From positions 1-31,567 of the forward strand of contig JASAOO010003240.1 in the NCBI GenBank assembly GCA_030849075.1: a stretch of DNA of 31,567 bases. Direction: 5' to 3'. Source of the stretch: Zelonia costaricensis. Lineage: Eukaryota > Euglenozoa > Kinetoplastea > Trypanosomatida > Trypanosomatidae. The translations under genes were made by a program, and so were the position numbers. Shown here in pieces: positions 1 through 10,815 of this stretch. Positions within the stretch are counted from its first letter, which is position 1; the number at the start of each line of letters is the position of its first letter. Below the pieces are notes generated by a model. That model made no database searches and had not been told where the DNA came from. It was given only the letters and a program-made list of their open reading frames with translations.

Positions 1-1447
1 GGTACCTTTGCTGCGCGAGCGGTGTGAACGTCACGACAAAAAGGTCCCGCTTACGCGCACGAAAGCGCGCAAGGAGAGGGAGCGGGCGCGGGGGGGGGAA
101 GGGGTCGGAGGCACGGTGCGGGCAGTGAAGGGGGCAACACGCGATGCGGTGCAGGGGTGTTGGCGGGCTTTTGGGAGTCTCGCGAACGAGGCGGCAAGTA
201 CGTGACAGTCAGACAGAAAAAAGCAGAAAAAGGACAAGAGGAGTAATGGGCTCCCGCGCCGGCTGCGGCCTGCTTCTTTCTTCTGCGTTACGTGCGCGTC
301 GCTTCAGTCCTGCAGCAGGTAGGTAGGGGGGGGGGTCTCGACGGGCACGAGAGGAAGAAGGCAAGCGGGACAGAGACGGGGGTGTGGGAGGCCGTTGAGG
401 AAACACAATCACAAGCGACGTTCGCTGCTTTTGTTGTTGTTTGCTTTTGAGAGCTCCTATCAAATCTTTCTTCCCCCCTCCCTCTGTCCGGCGTTGTGCT
501 GCTGGGTGGCACTGGTATATGTGGTGGAGTCGACGCACAACCGCACGGTAACGCGCCCGGGGCAAGAGAAGAAGCGGGGGAGAGGCAGCCGCAGACAGGC
601 GGGAAGAGGACACTGGAGGAAGGCGGACAAGCGCGATGCACGTAGGAGAGGGGGTGGGGGTGGGGGTAAGGCCAATCTTTAACACACGGGAAAAACGAGG
701 ACAAGGTAGTTCCCAGTGTTGTCCCACAGTGAGGCGTGCGGCGAGGGGTTTGGGGTAGAGAAAGCCTGAGGGCACGACGACGACGATCACACTTGCGAGT
801 TCACGTAGTGCAGGATCGTCAACAGCTAGAGGAGGAGGGAGGAAGGGAGGGGGGCAGATAGAGGGTCCGTGTAAACAGAAGAGGGGAAGAGGGTATAGCC
901 TTCAGTGACAGCGAGGTCTGGAGAGGTGCAGGTGAGCAGACGTCAGGGCCGACGGGGAGTTCGAGAGAATTCGCAGAGGGGTGGTAGGGTGGGGGGGGGG
1001 GAGAAGAAGGAGTGATGGAGGGAGAATAGCTGGTGTGTTGCCCAAGGAAGACGGAGTTGGCAAGCACGCATGTCCGTCGTGATGGTCGTTCGCGTCGGTG
1101 AGGCGGGAATGGAGAGCCGGTAACGGAGATCAGGCAGGTTCGTCGGCGGCTGTCCCGACTTCACTCGTCTACGGTTCCGCTTTCTGCGAAGATGAGTTGT
1201 ATTCGGAAGGAGGCGGGAGAGCACCCTTTTGCGGTTCGCCAGGACAGAGAAGCCCTCTCGACGACTTCATCTATCGTTGGGTGGCGCATCGCCGACTCCC
1301 TCATCACTCGCCCTGCCCCCGTTCCGCGGCGTCAACGGCCTTTTAAAAAGTACCGTGTAAGAGCTGGAAGTGGGAAACTGCCGGCCAGGCAATAAGGAAA
1401 GGTGCACACTGCTGCTTTTGTTTTCCTGCTTGGTCTTCAGATACTCG

Positions 1448-1465
1448 TTTTTTTTTTTTTTGCAG
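1448..1465 (+). promoter_or_regulatory. Plus-strand poly(T)-GCAG, splice-acceptor-like
   Basis: A run of 14 T (1448-1461) is followed directly by GCAG (1462-1465), within a pyrimidine-leaning stretch from about 1410. It resembles a trans-splice acceptor, but on the strand opposite to all genes here. No plus-strand gene follows it. It could equally be an A-rich stretch of the minus-strand transcript. Confidence 0.2.
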
Positions 1466-3480
1466 TGCTCATGAGAGCGTATATCAAGTCGGGGACACTT
1501 AAGACTCCGCACAAGAGGAAAAAATAAAAGGAAGGGTCGAGGTCGGGCTCACTGTCACGCTTTCAATGCCGTCACCGCAACCATCCGCGTGCGAAGTGTA
1601 CAACAACTATGAAGTAGTACACGCCTGTCGTGCTGTGCGGCGTCTTTTTTTTTCCCCGAAAGCACGACATGACCGAGATCGAAGAGAAAGGAAAGCGAGG
1701 GGAATGAAGCGGAGCAGGACAGCGAAAACCACGGAGAACGGACACCGGGAAAAGAAGAACAATCACACACACACACATACTTCAAGCCGGGACACTTTTC
1801 GGTTCGGGCGTGTATGCAAGCAGGCGACAGAGACGGTCTCGGAAGGACATCACCATGAGGTCCTTTAAAACACAGGCTCCTACTTCGGCCACTTAAGAAG
1901 CACACCATGCAGTATAATACTTGCAGGACGGGAGACTGGAAAACAGAAACTGCCCCGCCAGAGCACACAGACACACATTCACTCCGACACGGAGACAACA
2001 ACCATTAAACAGCACAGACCAAGTAGAGAGAAAGAGAAGGACGAGGTGCAGGCGAAAACGTGAACGCGAAAAGCGACACAGCGGAACTTGCTACACGACC
2101 AGAGGCGAGCGAAAAAAAAAACCCTGCAGTTTCTGCCTTCGTTCGTTGCACTTGTCTCATGTCAGCCTTCCCAAGAATCGGCAAAGCCGCAGCGCAGGAA
2201 AGCAGGGTGAAGAGAGTCGCCTTCAACAGAAGTGAAGGGAGTGAGAGTGTTCAGGTGCCTGCACTACAAGCCGGCGAGCAAGAAAACAAACCCATGACCT
2301 TTTGGAGTTCCCGTGGTACATCTGAAACACACAAAAAAAAAGGTGAGAAGCTGGAAGTCGGAAAGGGGCGGGGGATCGAACCACAAGACACACACGCCTC
2401 CCCCAAAAAAGGAGAAACCAGTGCGATTACCCCAACAGAGGAACGGAGAACACTTGGTCTCATGCCACTGAACAAACGCACACGCGATTACCAGAACAAA
2501 AAACTCTCTCGCTGGCAGGCCTCCTCTTCCAGTTTCCCTGTAGCACTGAAAAGGACATCGGTGGGCGGAGAGGGGGGGGCAAGTGCGAACTCCTCAGCAG
2601 AGGAAGACGGGGAGGGTACGAGGGCGTCACAAATCTGGCTCGGACACCGTGGCACGTGAAAGAAAAGCCATGAAGAGCGAGGGAGGCAAGCGGTAGAGGA
2701 GGATGAGATGCGCCTTTCGGTAGAGGTACACGTTTTTTCTTTTCGGTTTTGAGGACAAGGAAGACGCGCAGCACCAAGGAGAGATGGATACATCGAAAAA
2801 CGAGTAGAGGTGGGCAGCGATAGCGACCGTCTCAGCTCGCGGGGCTGTCATTGAGCTCCCTCGGTTTCTCTCTTGACGTGCAACACACAGACAGACACAA
2901 GAGAAACAAAGTAGGTACATGAGAGGGAGGCAAATCGGCTAACGGTGAAAGAAACGCGAAGGAGCGACCATTGCAGTGATGACGCAGGGATACGACTGGC
3001 ATTCAAGGACGGGCCTCTGTGCTACCGTCTTGTTTGTTTTGTTCGTTCGTTGTTTCACGTGGGGAGCGGGGAAGGGAGACGGTGTGTGAGGAAGCACGGG
3101 CAACACAAAATGACGCTATGGGTGAGTGAAGTGATCAAGACACCAATCTGTGTCTCTGTGTGTGTCTTGGTTGGTCTCTCGTTTTCACTGCGTCGCTCGG
3201 TCGCGCAAGGGCTCCAGAGGAGAGGAGAAGCTTGCCGCGGTGTCTGAACTTGATGTGCGAAGCGACGGCAGGACAGCAAAGGAGGCGTTACCTTGACTTC
3301 GGCAGGGAAGAGAAGGGCACACACACCCGCAAACACAGACAAACACAGACAGGGGAAACGAAGGCGGCACCACTCAGGCCGCGCTCAAGGCTACCCGAAG
3401 ACAAAAAGAGAAGCAAACAAAACAAGAACACTTGCGAAGAAAGCGGGAAAGCGACGCCAGCGGCAGAACGGCGAACACAA

Positions 3481-3498
3481 ACACACACACACACACAC
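3481..3498. repeat. (AC)9 microsatellite
   Basis: Nine uninterrupted AC units, with further imperfect AC copies on both sides. Reads as GT in the minus-strand transcript. Dinucleotide repeats of this kind are common in trypanosomatid spacers. Confidence 0.9.
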
Positions 3499-5592
3499 AA
3501 ACAGATGCGAGAAGATTGAGGTGTGTGTAGGTCGTGTCTGAGAGAGCAAAGAAAGTGGTAGAGTCGCACAAAAAATCGGACAAGGTAATCAAAAAAGGTA
3601 TTGGTTCCACAGCAGACCTGAGAAGAGGACAGCAAGTAGCTTGTCGAAGAAGGTGGAGAGGGGTGGGTGGAAAAGACAGGCGGGTGAAAATTGACGTGCA
3701 ACCGCGACGCCCTCACATAAAGACACCAGGTCGCAGGTGCTGCGGAGATGCCACGGAGAAAAACAGGACTGAGGAGAAACAAGTGGAGCCCTCCAGCAGA
3801 AAAAAAAAAAACAGAAAGAACGAGGCGGAAAAAAATGGGGAGCGGGGGAGGGGAAGGTACACGCAAGCTCAACCACCTCCGGTCCGCCCCCTCAACGCCC
3901 CGGCCCCCCCCCTCTCCGACACACCCATGGATGACATCAAGCATTGAGCCACACACTCACGGCACACCGTAGGCGCGACTAACGGGGGCAGTGGGCGACA
4001 ACAGGGACGGTATTGCGGACCGGCAGCGGCGGAAGCAGACGACGGCATCCAGGGCTACCAAGGGCTAAGAGAACAAACTGGGGGAAGAAAAGAAGGGGAA
4101 GGTTGTGGGCACGAAACGGGCTTCTTCCAGGGACACTTTGCGCGTGCGCTACACCACTGTGCAAAGGGGGGGAGGGAGAGGAGGGGAGGGAGAAAACTTG
4201 CGATCAACACCTGCGGCGAGACGCTAGTGGCCATCCGCGGTGAGAACAAAAGACCCTAGCAAGACGAAGCCACGGGAAAAGAGTGTGCGTCTTTTTTTGG
4301 GTGAAGGGAAGGGGGGGGGGGGGCGGAGAACCTGAGGCCTGGGATTTCGAGGGCCAGAAACAGGTGCAAGTCTTCACAAAGACACGGAACGAAGAGCCAG
4401 CAGAAGCGGCATGCAGAAAACAAGGGAAAAATAAGATCCAGTCGACGAGCACTGCTAGCTGAAAAAAAAAAAGAAAAAAAAGAGAACGTAACCATACCAA
4501 CAACAGCCGAAGAAAGACACCTGATACTCCTACTCGCACCGTCACACCGTTATGAAGTCAATTACAGCGACATCTTCAACGCGCCGCAGCGTTCACCTAT
4601 TTTTTTTTGGTCTTCTCGTCTCCGCTCGTTTCGAACTCAACAGCGGAACGAAGAAATGCGTCGTCGGCTCGCTCTACTCCACCAAACAACAGGAAGCAGA
4701 GCCGGCAACGACGAGGGAGAGAGAGAGATCCGTCACGCGAGGCTTCAACGCATTACTGAGGCTCTGCTTTGCGTGCATGTCTCGAGACGGCGAATGCGAG
4801 TGACGGGGAGGACACCTACAAATCGCCAGGGCGAGATCTGCGTTTTCGCCCTCGCTTCCACAGCGGGTGTGGTCGAAGAGTAGGGACGTGTCGCGGTCAA
4901 TGACACCGCACTTGCCGTGCCGTCTTCTGCGTCAGCAGTCAGCGTCGCTTCCAGCAAACGCCACACCTTGAGCGTTTTCCGTTTCCTTTTCAGAGTCACA
5001 CGCTTTTGTGTTCCGCAGCCGGCCTTAGCTCAAGAGTCGGTTTCACGCACCAACGAACTGGGGGACGACGAACAGTCCTTCGAAATGCAGTCATATAGCG
5101 GTCAAACCAGCAAAGGCATAAAGTGGAATGAAGAGGAAAGGGAGGCGGTAAACGCAAATAACAGGGGCTAATACAAAAATAGGCATCTGAGAAGGAAGAA
5201 AACGGGGTGGTCGAAGAAAAGAGGAAGGGTTTAGCTATAAAAAAAAAGGCGAAGGAGAAATGAAAAAAGTGTCCAGGAACATGGTGGCTGCAGCTGACCA
5301 GTTGCAAGACTGTGGCGCCCCCCTTCTCTCTGTGTTTGTCGTACAACAACAACTTGAAGAACAGCGCAGCACCGCGGTGACCGCCGCAAACAACCAAGTA
5401 GAAAAGAGCTTCAGAAGACAGCAGCGGAACCGGTGATGCGGGATCAGAGTGGGATGCAGCAACAAAGACGGTGTTTCTTGCAGGAGACACACCAATGCCG
5501 ACGCAAGGCAGAACGGAAAATGCAACCACAACAAGGAAGAAAAAAAAAACAGAGCTGGAAAAAAGGCACGTCAGAAAAGCACAAAATCAAAA

Positions 5593-5621
5593 GAACGCAA
5601 CCAATTGAATTGATTGCGTTC
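5593..5621 (-). other. Near-perfect 29-nt inverted repeat (RNA hairpin candidate)
   Basis: Two 14-nt arms (5593-5606 and 5608-5621) flank a single central G at 5607. Thirteen of 14 positions are complementary. The exception (5601 with 5613) is C/A on the plus strand but G/U in the minus-strand RNA, so it still pairs there. With a realistic loop the stem is about 12 bp (5593-5604 with 5610-5621) around five nucleotides. It lies about 3.4 kb downstream of the stop of the 9022-9693 gene, in otherwise repetitive purine-rich sequence. Confidence 0.55.
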
Positions 5622-5856
5622 GAAGAGCGGAGAACAGGCAACTCGAAACGAAAAAAGGCGTGGAGAAAAAAAAAACAGAACAGCGCACCTGCCAAGTGGC
5701 GGAGGGGCGGGGAGGAGAAGGGGCATTGCTACGTGTGCGCAGGGCGCCGCGGCGTCCACCTCGTGTTTCCACTCGAGCGACAGAGACCTGGTACAGTGTG
5801 GTCGTGATGCGGCAAGACGAGAAAGCGAGGCGCGGGAAGGGGAGAGCCAAGGGCAA

Positions 5857-5880
5857 AACAACAACAACAACAACAAAAAA
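5857..5880. repeat. (CAA)n microsatellite
   Basis: Six or so CAA units run into an A tract. A second similar CAA run lies at about 6833-6850. On the transcribed minus strand these read as TTG repeats. Confidence 0.85.
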
Positions 5881-6832
5881 AACGGTTGAGGAATGCGGTG
5901 CGTGCGACCCTACCCACGCACGGCTAGTGACTTCCATGCGTGCAAGGGGACAGAAAAAAAACGCGAGCGCCTCACATCTGCTGCTCCCGTTTGTGCGTTG
6001 CCGCCGTCCTGCGAGAATTCCTCGTGCGCGACCGACGTTTTTTTCTCCTCGCCTTGCCTTCACCGTACCGCACTACTCAGGCTGGAGAGGGCCACGAAGA
6101 TGGACAATGTCCCTCGCACATGAGGCAGCGTTGAGGCGCAGGCGGAGTTGCGCGACGGTTGAACAACACTGGGCAACCGAGAGAGAGGTGTGAAGCCGAG
6201 CAACCCGTGCGCAACTTGGCACTTCCGGGAAGGTAACAGCCGGTGAGGGAGAATTTGCACGCACCACAACGCCAGCAGATGCGCCGCGGCAACACACGAA
6301 ACAACACCAAAACCCAACACAACGAACTCCACGATACACCCACACGCACAAAAGAAAAGAGCCAGAGTGGACCGCTAGCTCCACGAGAAAAGAAGCCGAT
6401 CACGGAGAACTGACCTCGTGACGTGGCAGACTGATGTCGACACGCGGCATTGGAAGCGCGGGGCGCTGCACGGATTGGTGAAGGGAGGAAAAAAGAGTCC
6501 AAGGAGCTGAGGTTGGAAGCGGGTGTGGGTGCGATCATTCAATGCAGTGGATAGCCAACGAAGACTGCTCCTCTTACAAAGAAGAGAAGGAGAGGAGGCG
6601 CCGCAACGTTACCGATGTGGTGACAGGGAGAGTGCTCGGTGGAAAGAGGTGGAGGTGACGTTGTGAAGAACACAAGCGAACAACAACAACCGCAAGAGAA
6701 GCCGAGTACTCTGTGCGTGCGACACAATGCCAAGGGGGAAGTGATGGCAAAAGAGCGGTGGCCACCACATACGACGAGGCACAAGAGCAAAGAGGGAGTG
6801 GGCGGAGAAGGAAGAAGGACGGGGGTGAAGAA

Positions 6833-6850
6833 ACAACAACAACAACAACG
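6833..6850. repeat. (CAA)n microsatellite
   Basis: About five to six CAA/ACA units in the gene-free region, of the same type as the run at 5857-5880. Confidence 0.85.
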
Positions 6851-7187
6851 AGAAGCGGCCAGCTGCAGCAAGTGGTGATGGGGAGAGAGGCAGGAGAGAG
6901 GGACAACAGAAAGGACGTGAGGCGCCATGGCGAACGCAGGAGGAAAACAAAAAACAAAAGCACAACGGGGAAAGGCAGGTGAAAGAGAGGGACCCAGAAC
7001 AGGAAGACAGAGAAAAAACACGTCAGTGACACCCAACACCGTGACAGTGGAGGGAAAGAACGTGAAGAGGGGGGGAGGGGTAACCAATGCACAAGGATGG
7101 AGGAAGAACGGGAGGAAGGGAAAGGAGGGGGAGACAAACGCCAGAGGCGTGGCGAGAGATGCGGCACTGTACAATGGTCCGGTGCAC

Positions 7188-7405
7188 TGCACAGTCTTGG
7201 GTCGGGGAGTGAAGCAGGAGAGGAGAGGAGAGGGGGGGGGGGTGATTGAGGGCTGAACGGAAGAGTCACGCGTGGCAGAAGCACGTGCAACAGACGTNTG
7301 CACAGTCTTGGGTCGGGGAGTGAAGCAGGAGAGGAGAGGAGAGGGGGGGGTGACTGAGGGCTGAACGGAAGAGTCACGCGTAGCAGAAGCACGTGCAACA
7401 GACGT
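7188..7405. repeat. Near-identical tandem copy on both sides of an N
   Basis: Copy 1 (7188-7297, 110 nt) and copy 2 (7299-7405, 107 nt) are separated only by the undetermined base at 7298. They differ by G-run length (11 G at 7232-7242 against 8 G at 7343-7350) and by two substitutions (T/C just after the G run, and G/A near the end). A single N between two overlapping ends is what an unresolved contig join or merged haplotypes would leave. A true tandem duplication is the alternative. Confidence 0.9.
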
Positions 7406-9021
7406 GGTGACGCGGGGAGACGGAGGGAGAGGTGAGGACACGTGGAGGGTAGGGGCAAGGGGGACGGGTGGTGGTGGTAAGACAGAGGAACGCGATGTAC
7501 GTGGCCCAGAGCGTGGCGGGTGGGGGGGGGGGGGAAGGCTGCGACGTGAGAACCTGGACCAAGTTCGCGTAGGAAGCAAAGAGACGCTCTACTCGAGCAG
7601 CGCACATGACAGAAAAACCCCTTAATGGCATTAGGAGAACAAAGCAATAAAAATAGACAGGGGTCGAAGTAGGAACCAGAAAAAAGGAGGAAGAGAGAAA
7701 GTAAACGCGCCGTGCTTGCTTCAACGACAGGTTTCCGCCCGCTCGTCCGAGTGAGTACCAAAACGAACGGAAGAGCGGAGAACAGATCAGAACAGAACGC
7801 ACAACGCAAACGAAGAGGGGCGGAGAAAGAGAGAGAGAGGGAGAGAAAGCGGGTTTCAAGTTGTGGTAGCCCGTGTCACGTGACAACCGCGGTCGAAAAA
7901 CCCGTGACGTCCGACCGGCCCGCGCGCGAGGGAGCAAAAAGGGGAAAGGAGTCGAAAACGCCTGCAGGCTGCGAAGCCGGTGCACCCGGCACTGGCCACG
8001 GTTGCGCTTCGTGGCAGCGTAGCCGTGTGTGTGCGCGTGTGTCGAGCTCCGCAGCGTGCCCCGGGCTTTCTCTCCCCTGACCGGTATCCCCTCTTTATCT
8101 GTTGCGTGCGCGCCGCTGCGTTGCCTCCAGCCGATGGGCAAGGCGGACAAGTGACGCGGAGCACAAAAACGAAATCAGCAGGCTGAAAAAAAAAAAAGGG
8201 CAAGGCAAGACACGGTACAACAGGCAGCCTCACTGCACGTCGCCCGTGTCCCAGACTTGATAAATAACCAACAAAACGGAAAGCGGTGAAGACAGTCAGG
8301 CGAGGGGGGGGGGGCATAGGGTAGGGAGAGGGAGAGACAGTGGCAGTAAAGGCACAAGATACGAAATAGGACAGAAACCAAACCGATACGAGCGGGAGAG
8401 GATGACAAGTGGAATATGGGGGAGGGTAAGGACGGTCGCCGCGTCTGTGCTCGTCGAAATCATTGAAGAGAGGCGGGGAAAAGAGAGAAAAAAAAAAAAG
8501 AAATGCGATGCAGCAGCCACCGGTAAAGAGCAACCACGGCGACACTCGAACCGACCTGATTCAGCCGTGCCCTGGGTAGGTGCGCACGTACGCACAAGCC
8601 CAAGGGTGTCGGTAACAGCGAGGGGGGGGAGGGGCTCGTGAAAGACGCAGGCTCGGATCACGAAAGAGGAGAAGCCGTGCGGAAAGGCGAGGGGGAGGGA
8701 GGGAGCACAGGGGCGGTCACACCGGGGTACCAGCATCACAGTAAGGTGTGGCGAGAAACAAAAGAGAAAAACGGAAAAGGAGCGGACAGACGAGAAGACG
8801 GAGGACCTGGTGTTGGGTGGTGAATGAAGGCGCACGTGTTCCGTCGCCCGGTCTGTCTGTCTGAGAGAGTTTGGTGTGTCTTGTGTTGAACCTGAGCGCT
8901 GCGGCGGTCAGGTCACCCTGTAAAGTAGATTGGATGTGATCAGCCGGTCCTCGGCAGAATGCTTTTCTTGTTGTTGTTTTGTCACTCTCTCCCTCCAGCA
9001 GTGTGGTCCCGCGCCTCCGTT

Positions 9022-9693
9022 TTACGCGGAGTCGAACACGCACGCCAAGACGGGGTCGTAGGGGTTGTTGCGGTAGCGGCGCGGGTACGCCGGTAGACGC
9101 GTCGCGCGCGACGGGGCGGCGCGCATCTCCTTCTCCTCCTCCTGTGGAAGCCCCTCCGCCGGCACCGCCGTGCAGAACGCGGGCATCAGCACCTGGGGCG
9201 GGCTGACGAGGGAGTTTGCGTTCGTCGTGATAGCGCTAGACAGGTTTATCTCGTACTCCCCGCTCTCGCTCTTGCGCTCCGCCTCACCGACGGTGAGGCT
9301 CATCGCCTCCGGCGAGTACGCGGGCGCCTCCTGATCCAGCGGCGACGTGGGCGGAAGGGGGAGGTGCTTGGCCTTTGCCGCCGCCCGCGTCGCCGCAATC
9401 AAGGCTGCGGCGGAGGTGGTGGTGTCGACGCCGTGGGCGAACGCGCAGCGGGAGCGGAAGGGGCAGGGCACGCCGTTGAGGTAGTTGCGGCACAGCTTTG
9501 TCTTGTACTTGGAGTAGTCGATCTGGTTGCCGTTCCGCGCACGACCCCACTGGCGCTGCGAGCGCCGCTTCCCACTTTCGGCGGTGCGCGGCGCACTGAA
9601 CGACTCGTTCACGCAATCCATATTGCCGCTGGAGGCGAGCGAGCGCATGCCGCTCTCGATGTGGACGAGAGAGACGCGGCGAGAGTAGGACAT
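9022..9693 (-). CDS. Single CCCH zinc-finger protein (223 aa), probable mRNA-binding regulator
   Basis: The finger is C68-x8-C77-x5-C83-x3-H87, the canonical RNA-binding CCCH spacing, preceded by a basic stretch (about residues 42-66) with a KTKLCR lead-in typical of such fingers. The rest is low in predicted structure: Ala/Pro-rich 92-130, acidic Glu run 185-189, and a C-terminal motif PAYPRRYRNNPY (201-212). That tail matches the tail of the CCCH protein at 18198-18698, so the two look like tandem paralogues. Proteins of this type in T. brucei (for example the ZC3H20/21/22 cluster and the ZFP proteins) bind mRNAs and control stability or translation; exact orthology here is uncertain. The NNPY resembles the MKT1-binding HNPY motif, with Asn for His. 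I chose the ATG at 9693 because an in-frame ATG at 9867 would add 58 Pro-rich residues from pyrimidine-tract sequence and lies upstream of a good splice acceptor (9816-9817). The stop is TAA. A gene-free region of at least 9 kb follows. Confidence 0.92.
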   Translation of the reverse strand: MSYSRRVSLVHIESGMRSLASSGNMDCVNESFSAPRTAESGKRRSQRQWGRARNGNQIDYSKYKTKLCRNYLNGVPCPFRSRCAFAHGVDTTTSAAALIAATRAAAKAKHLPLPPTSPLDQEAPAYSPEAMSLTVGEAERKSESGEYEINLSSAITTNANSLVSPPQVLMPAFCTAVPAEGLPQEEEKEMRAAPSRATRLPAYPRRYRNNPYDPVLACVFDSA

Positions 9694-9714
9694 CGCGGTG
9701 GATCCGGGAGAAAA

Positions 9715-9753
9715 GGGGGGGGGGGAAGGGGGCAGTAGGGGGGGGGGGCCGGG
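9715..9753 (-). promoter_or_regulatory. C-tract in the presumed 5' UTR of the CCCH gene
   Basis: Plus-strand G runs of 11 (9715-9725), 5 (9728-9732), 11 (9738-9748) and 3 (9751-9753) give C11, C5, C11 and C3 in the mRNA, starting 21 nt upstream of the ATG at 9693. It lies between the likely splice acceptor and the start codon, so it would be in the mature 5' UTR. The plus strand fits a G-quadruplex pattern. Homopolymer lengths may be inexact in the assembly. Confidence 0.45.
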
Positions 9754-9815
9754 TGGTGGCAGAGCGGAAAGACAGAAGGTACGGCGTGGAGGGGCTAGGG
9801 CGAGGAACAGAGCGT

Positions 9816-9858
9816 CTGTGGGGGTGCGAAGGATGGAAGGGGAAGGGGAAGGGGACGC
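9816..9858 (-). promoter_or_regulatory. Candidate trans-splice acceptor for the 223-aa CCCH gene
   Basis: Read on the minus strand, a CCCCTT hexamer repeated about three times (within 9836-9858) and further C/T-rich sequence lead to CACAG. The AG is at 9816-9817. Splicing here would leave a 5' UTR of about 122 nt and exclude the in-frame ATG at 9867. This supports the start at 9693. No spliced-leader reads are available to confirm it. Confidence 0.5.
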
Positions 9859-9888
9859 AGGAGACACGTGGGCTTGCTACGCCCGCGT

Positions 9889-9904
9889 GTGTGTGTGTGT
9901 GTGT
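9889..9904. repeat. (GT)8 microsatellite
   Basis: Eight GT units on the plus strand, between the two candidate splice acceptors upstream of the 9022-9693 gene. Reads as CA in the pre-mRNA. Confidence 0.85.
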
Positions 9905-10034
9905 TTGTTCGTGGAGAGAGGGAGGAGAGAAGGAGGGGGCCAATATGCGAGATGGCAGCCAGTGGGTGCGACACAGGAAGCGATTGAGAGGGACTGACAC
10001 GTAAGACGTCGAGGACGGAAATGGGAAGCGAAAG

Positions 10035-10058
10035 CTGCAAAAAGAAGAGAAAGAAAAG
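10035..10058 (-). promoter_or_regulatory. Alternative trans-splice acceptor for the 223-aa CCCH gene
   Basis: On the minus strand an almost pure T/C tract of about 20 nt (10039-10058) ends in GCAG, with the AG at 10035-10036. This is a textbook trypanosomatid acceptor. It would give a 5' UTR of about 341 nt that includes upstream ATGs, among them the in-frame one at 9867. Confidence 0.4.
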
Positions 10059-10800
10059 GTGGCTTGATGAAGATGAACGGATCGGGAGGGATTAGGCTGT
10101 GTGGGTACGTGTGCGTGCGTGTGGATGTGCGTTCTGGCGTGGAAGAGTGACCGCGATAAACCGCAAATGCAGCAGCGGCGCAATTTGGAGTGGAAAGCGG
10201 TGGGCAAACGCAGGAACGAGGCAAGGGTGAGTGAAGAGGTGCAGAAGTGGAGGCAGTCAGTGAAGTCTAGTTCCCGAGACCGCATTTCGGCGTGCGGAGC
10301 AGGCATCCTCGAGGCACCGCACAAACAGGAACATCGAGGAGAGTTGGGCACCGGGGCCGAAGGTGCGTTGCGCAACCCGCGGCACCCGAGTTGCGTCTTG
10401 CCCACCCTCCACCGCAGAAACGTGTAGCACGAAAGGCAGCTCACTGCGTCCTCGTTCTTCCGCGCTGTCGCGGTGCCGCGGCATCCGGTCACCACCTTCC
10501 CCATCCGCCTACCCGAACCCTTGCACGTTCTCGCCCGCAGACGGAAGCAACGCAGCAAGAAAATTCGGGAGGAGAGAGGGAGGGGGGCCGGCGGCCGGCG
10601 GTGTCAAGAACCGTGCGGTCTGCTCACGGGGCGGCGAAGAGCGCACGGGTAACCCTATGCACGTTCTCTCCGGGGCCGAGGCGCGCCTCCTCCGCGCATC
10701 GTGACCTTCAAGAACAAGAAGGTGCCTCCCGATTTCTCCGTTTATTTTTTTTTTCAGTTTGCGTATCTTATCTTTTCTCACCTCTCTTTCTTGTCTCGAG

Positions 10801-10815
10801 TCCCGGGTCCCGGGA
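10801..10815. repeat. 15-nt perfect inverted repeat
   Basis: TCCCGGG, a central T, then CCCGGGA. A short GC-rich palindrome in the gene-free region. No function can be assigned. Confidence 0.6.

Larger units (their letters stand above)
1..9021. other. 9 kb gene-free region downstream of the second CCCH gene
   Basis: No open reading frame here has the high GC3 and ordered protein composition of the real genes. The frames that stay open encode Ser/Pro/Leu/Arg- or Lys/Arg-rich low-complexity translations of simple repeats. The plus strand is mostly purine-rich (A and G runs), so the minus-strand transcript would be pyrimidine-rich. The stretch begins immediately after the stop codon of the CCCH gene at 9022-9693. 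It may hold that gene's 3' UTR plus spacer up to the next gene, which lies beyond the left edge. It includes CA and CAA microsatellites, long G runs, one N at 7298 inside a near-duplicate, a hairpin at 5593-5621, and a plus-strand T14-GCAG at 1448-1465. I see no supported coding or RNA gene in it. Confidence 0.75.

Noticed and set aside
2370..2392. GGTTCGATCC-like tRNA T-loop on the minus strand (a similar one near 19108 on the plus strand)
   Set aside because: The flanking arms do not pair as a T-stem, and no acceptor, D or anticodon arm could be placed at the right distance.
6539..7809. Minus-strand frames of 346 and 411 codons
   Set aside because: They run through the N at 7298 and its duplicate, and encode Ser/Pro/Leu/Phe low complexity from pyrimidine tracts. 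Both overlapping phases stay open, which points to composition and not coding.
7874..7885. TGTCACGTGACA palindrome, with related CACGTG sites at 17400-17405 and 27843-27852
   Set aside because: CACGTG occurs many times in this GC-rich window, and E-box-type promoter control is not expected for trypanosomatid protein-coding genes.
9284..10558. Minus-strand 424-codon frame overlapping the 223-aa CCCH gene
   Set aside because: It runs out of phase through the zinc-finger coding region and its pyrimidine-rich leader. The finger frame has the clear domain, so this one is a shadow.
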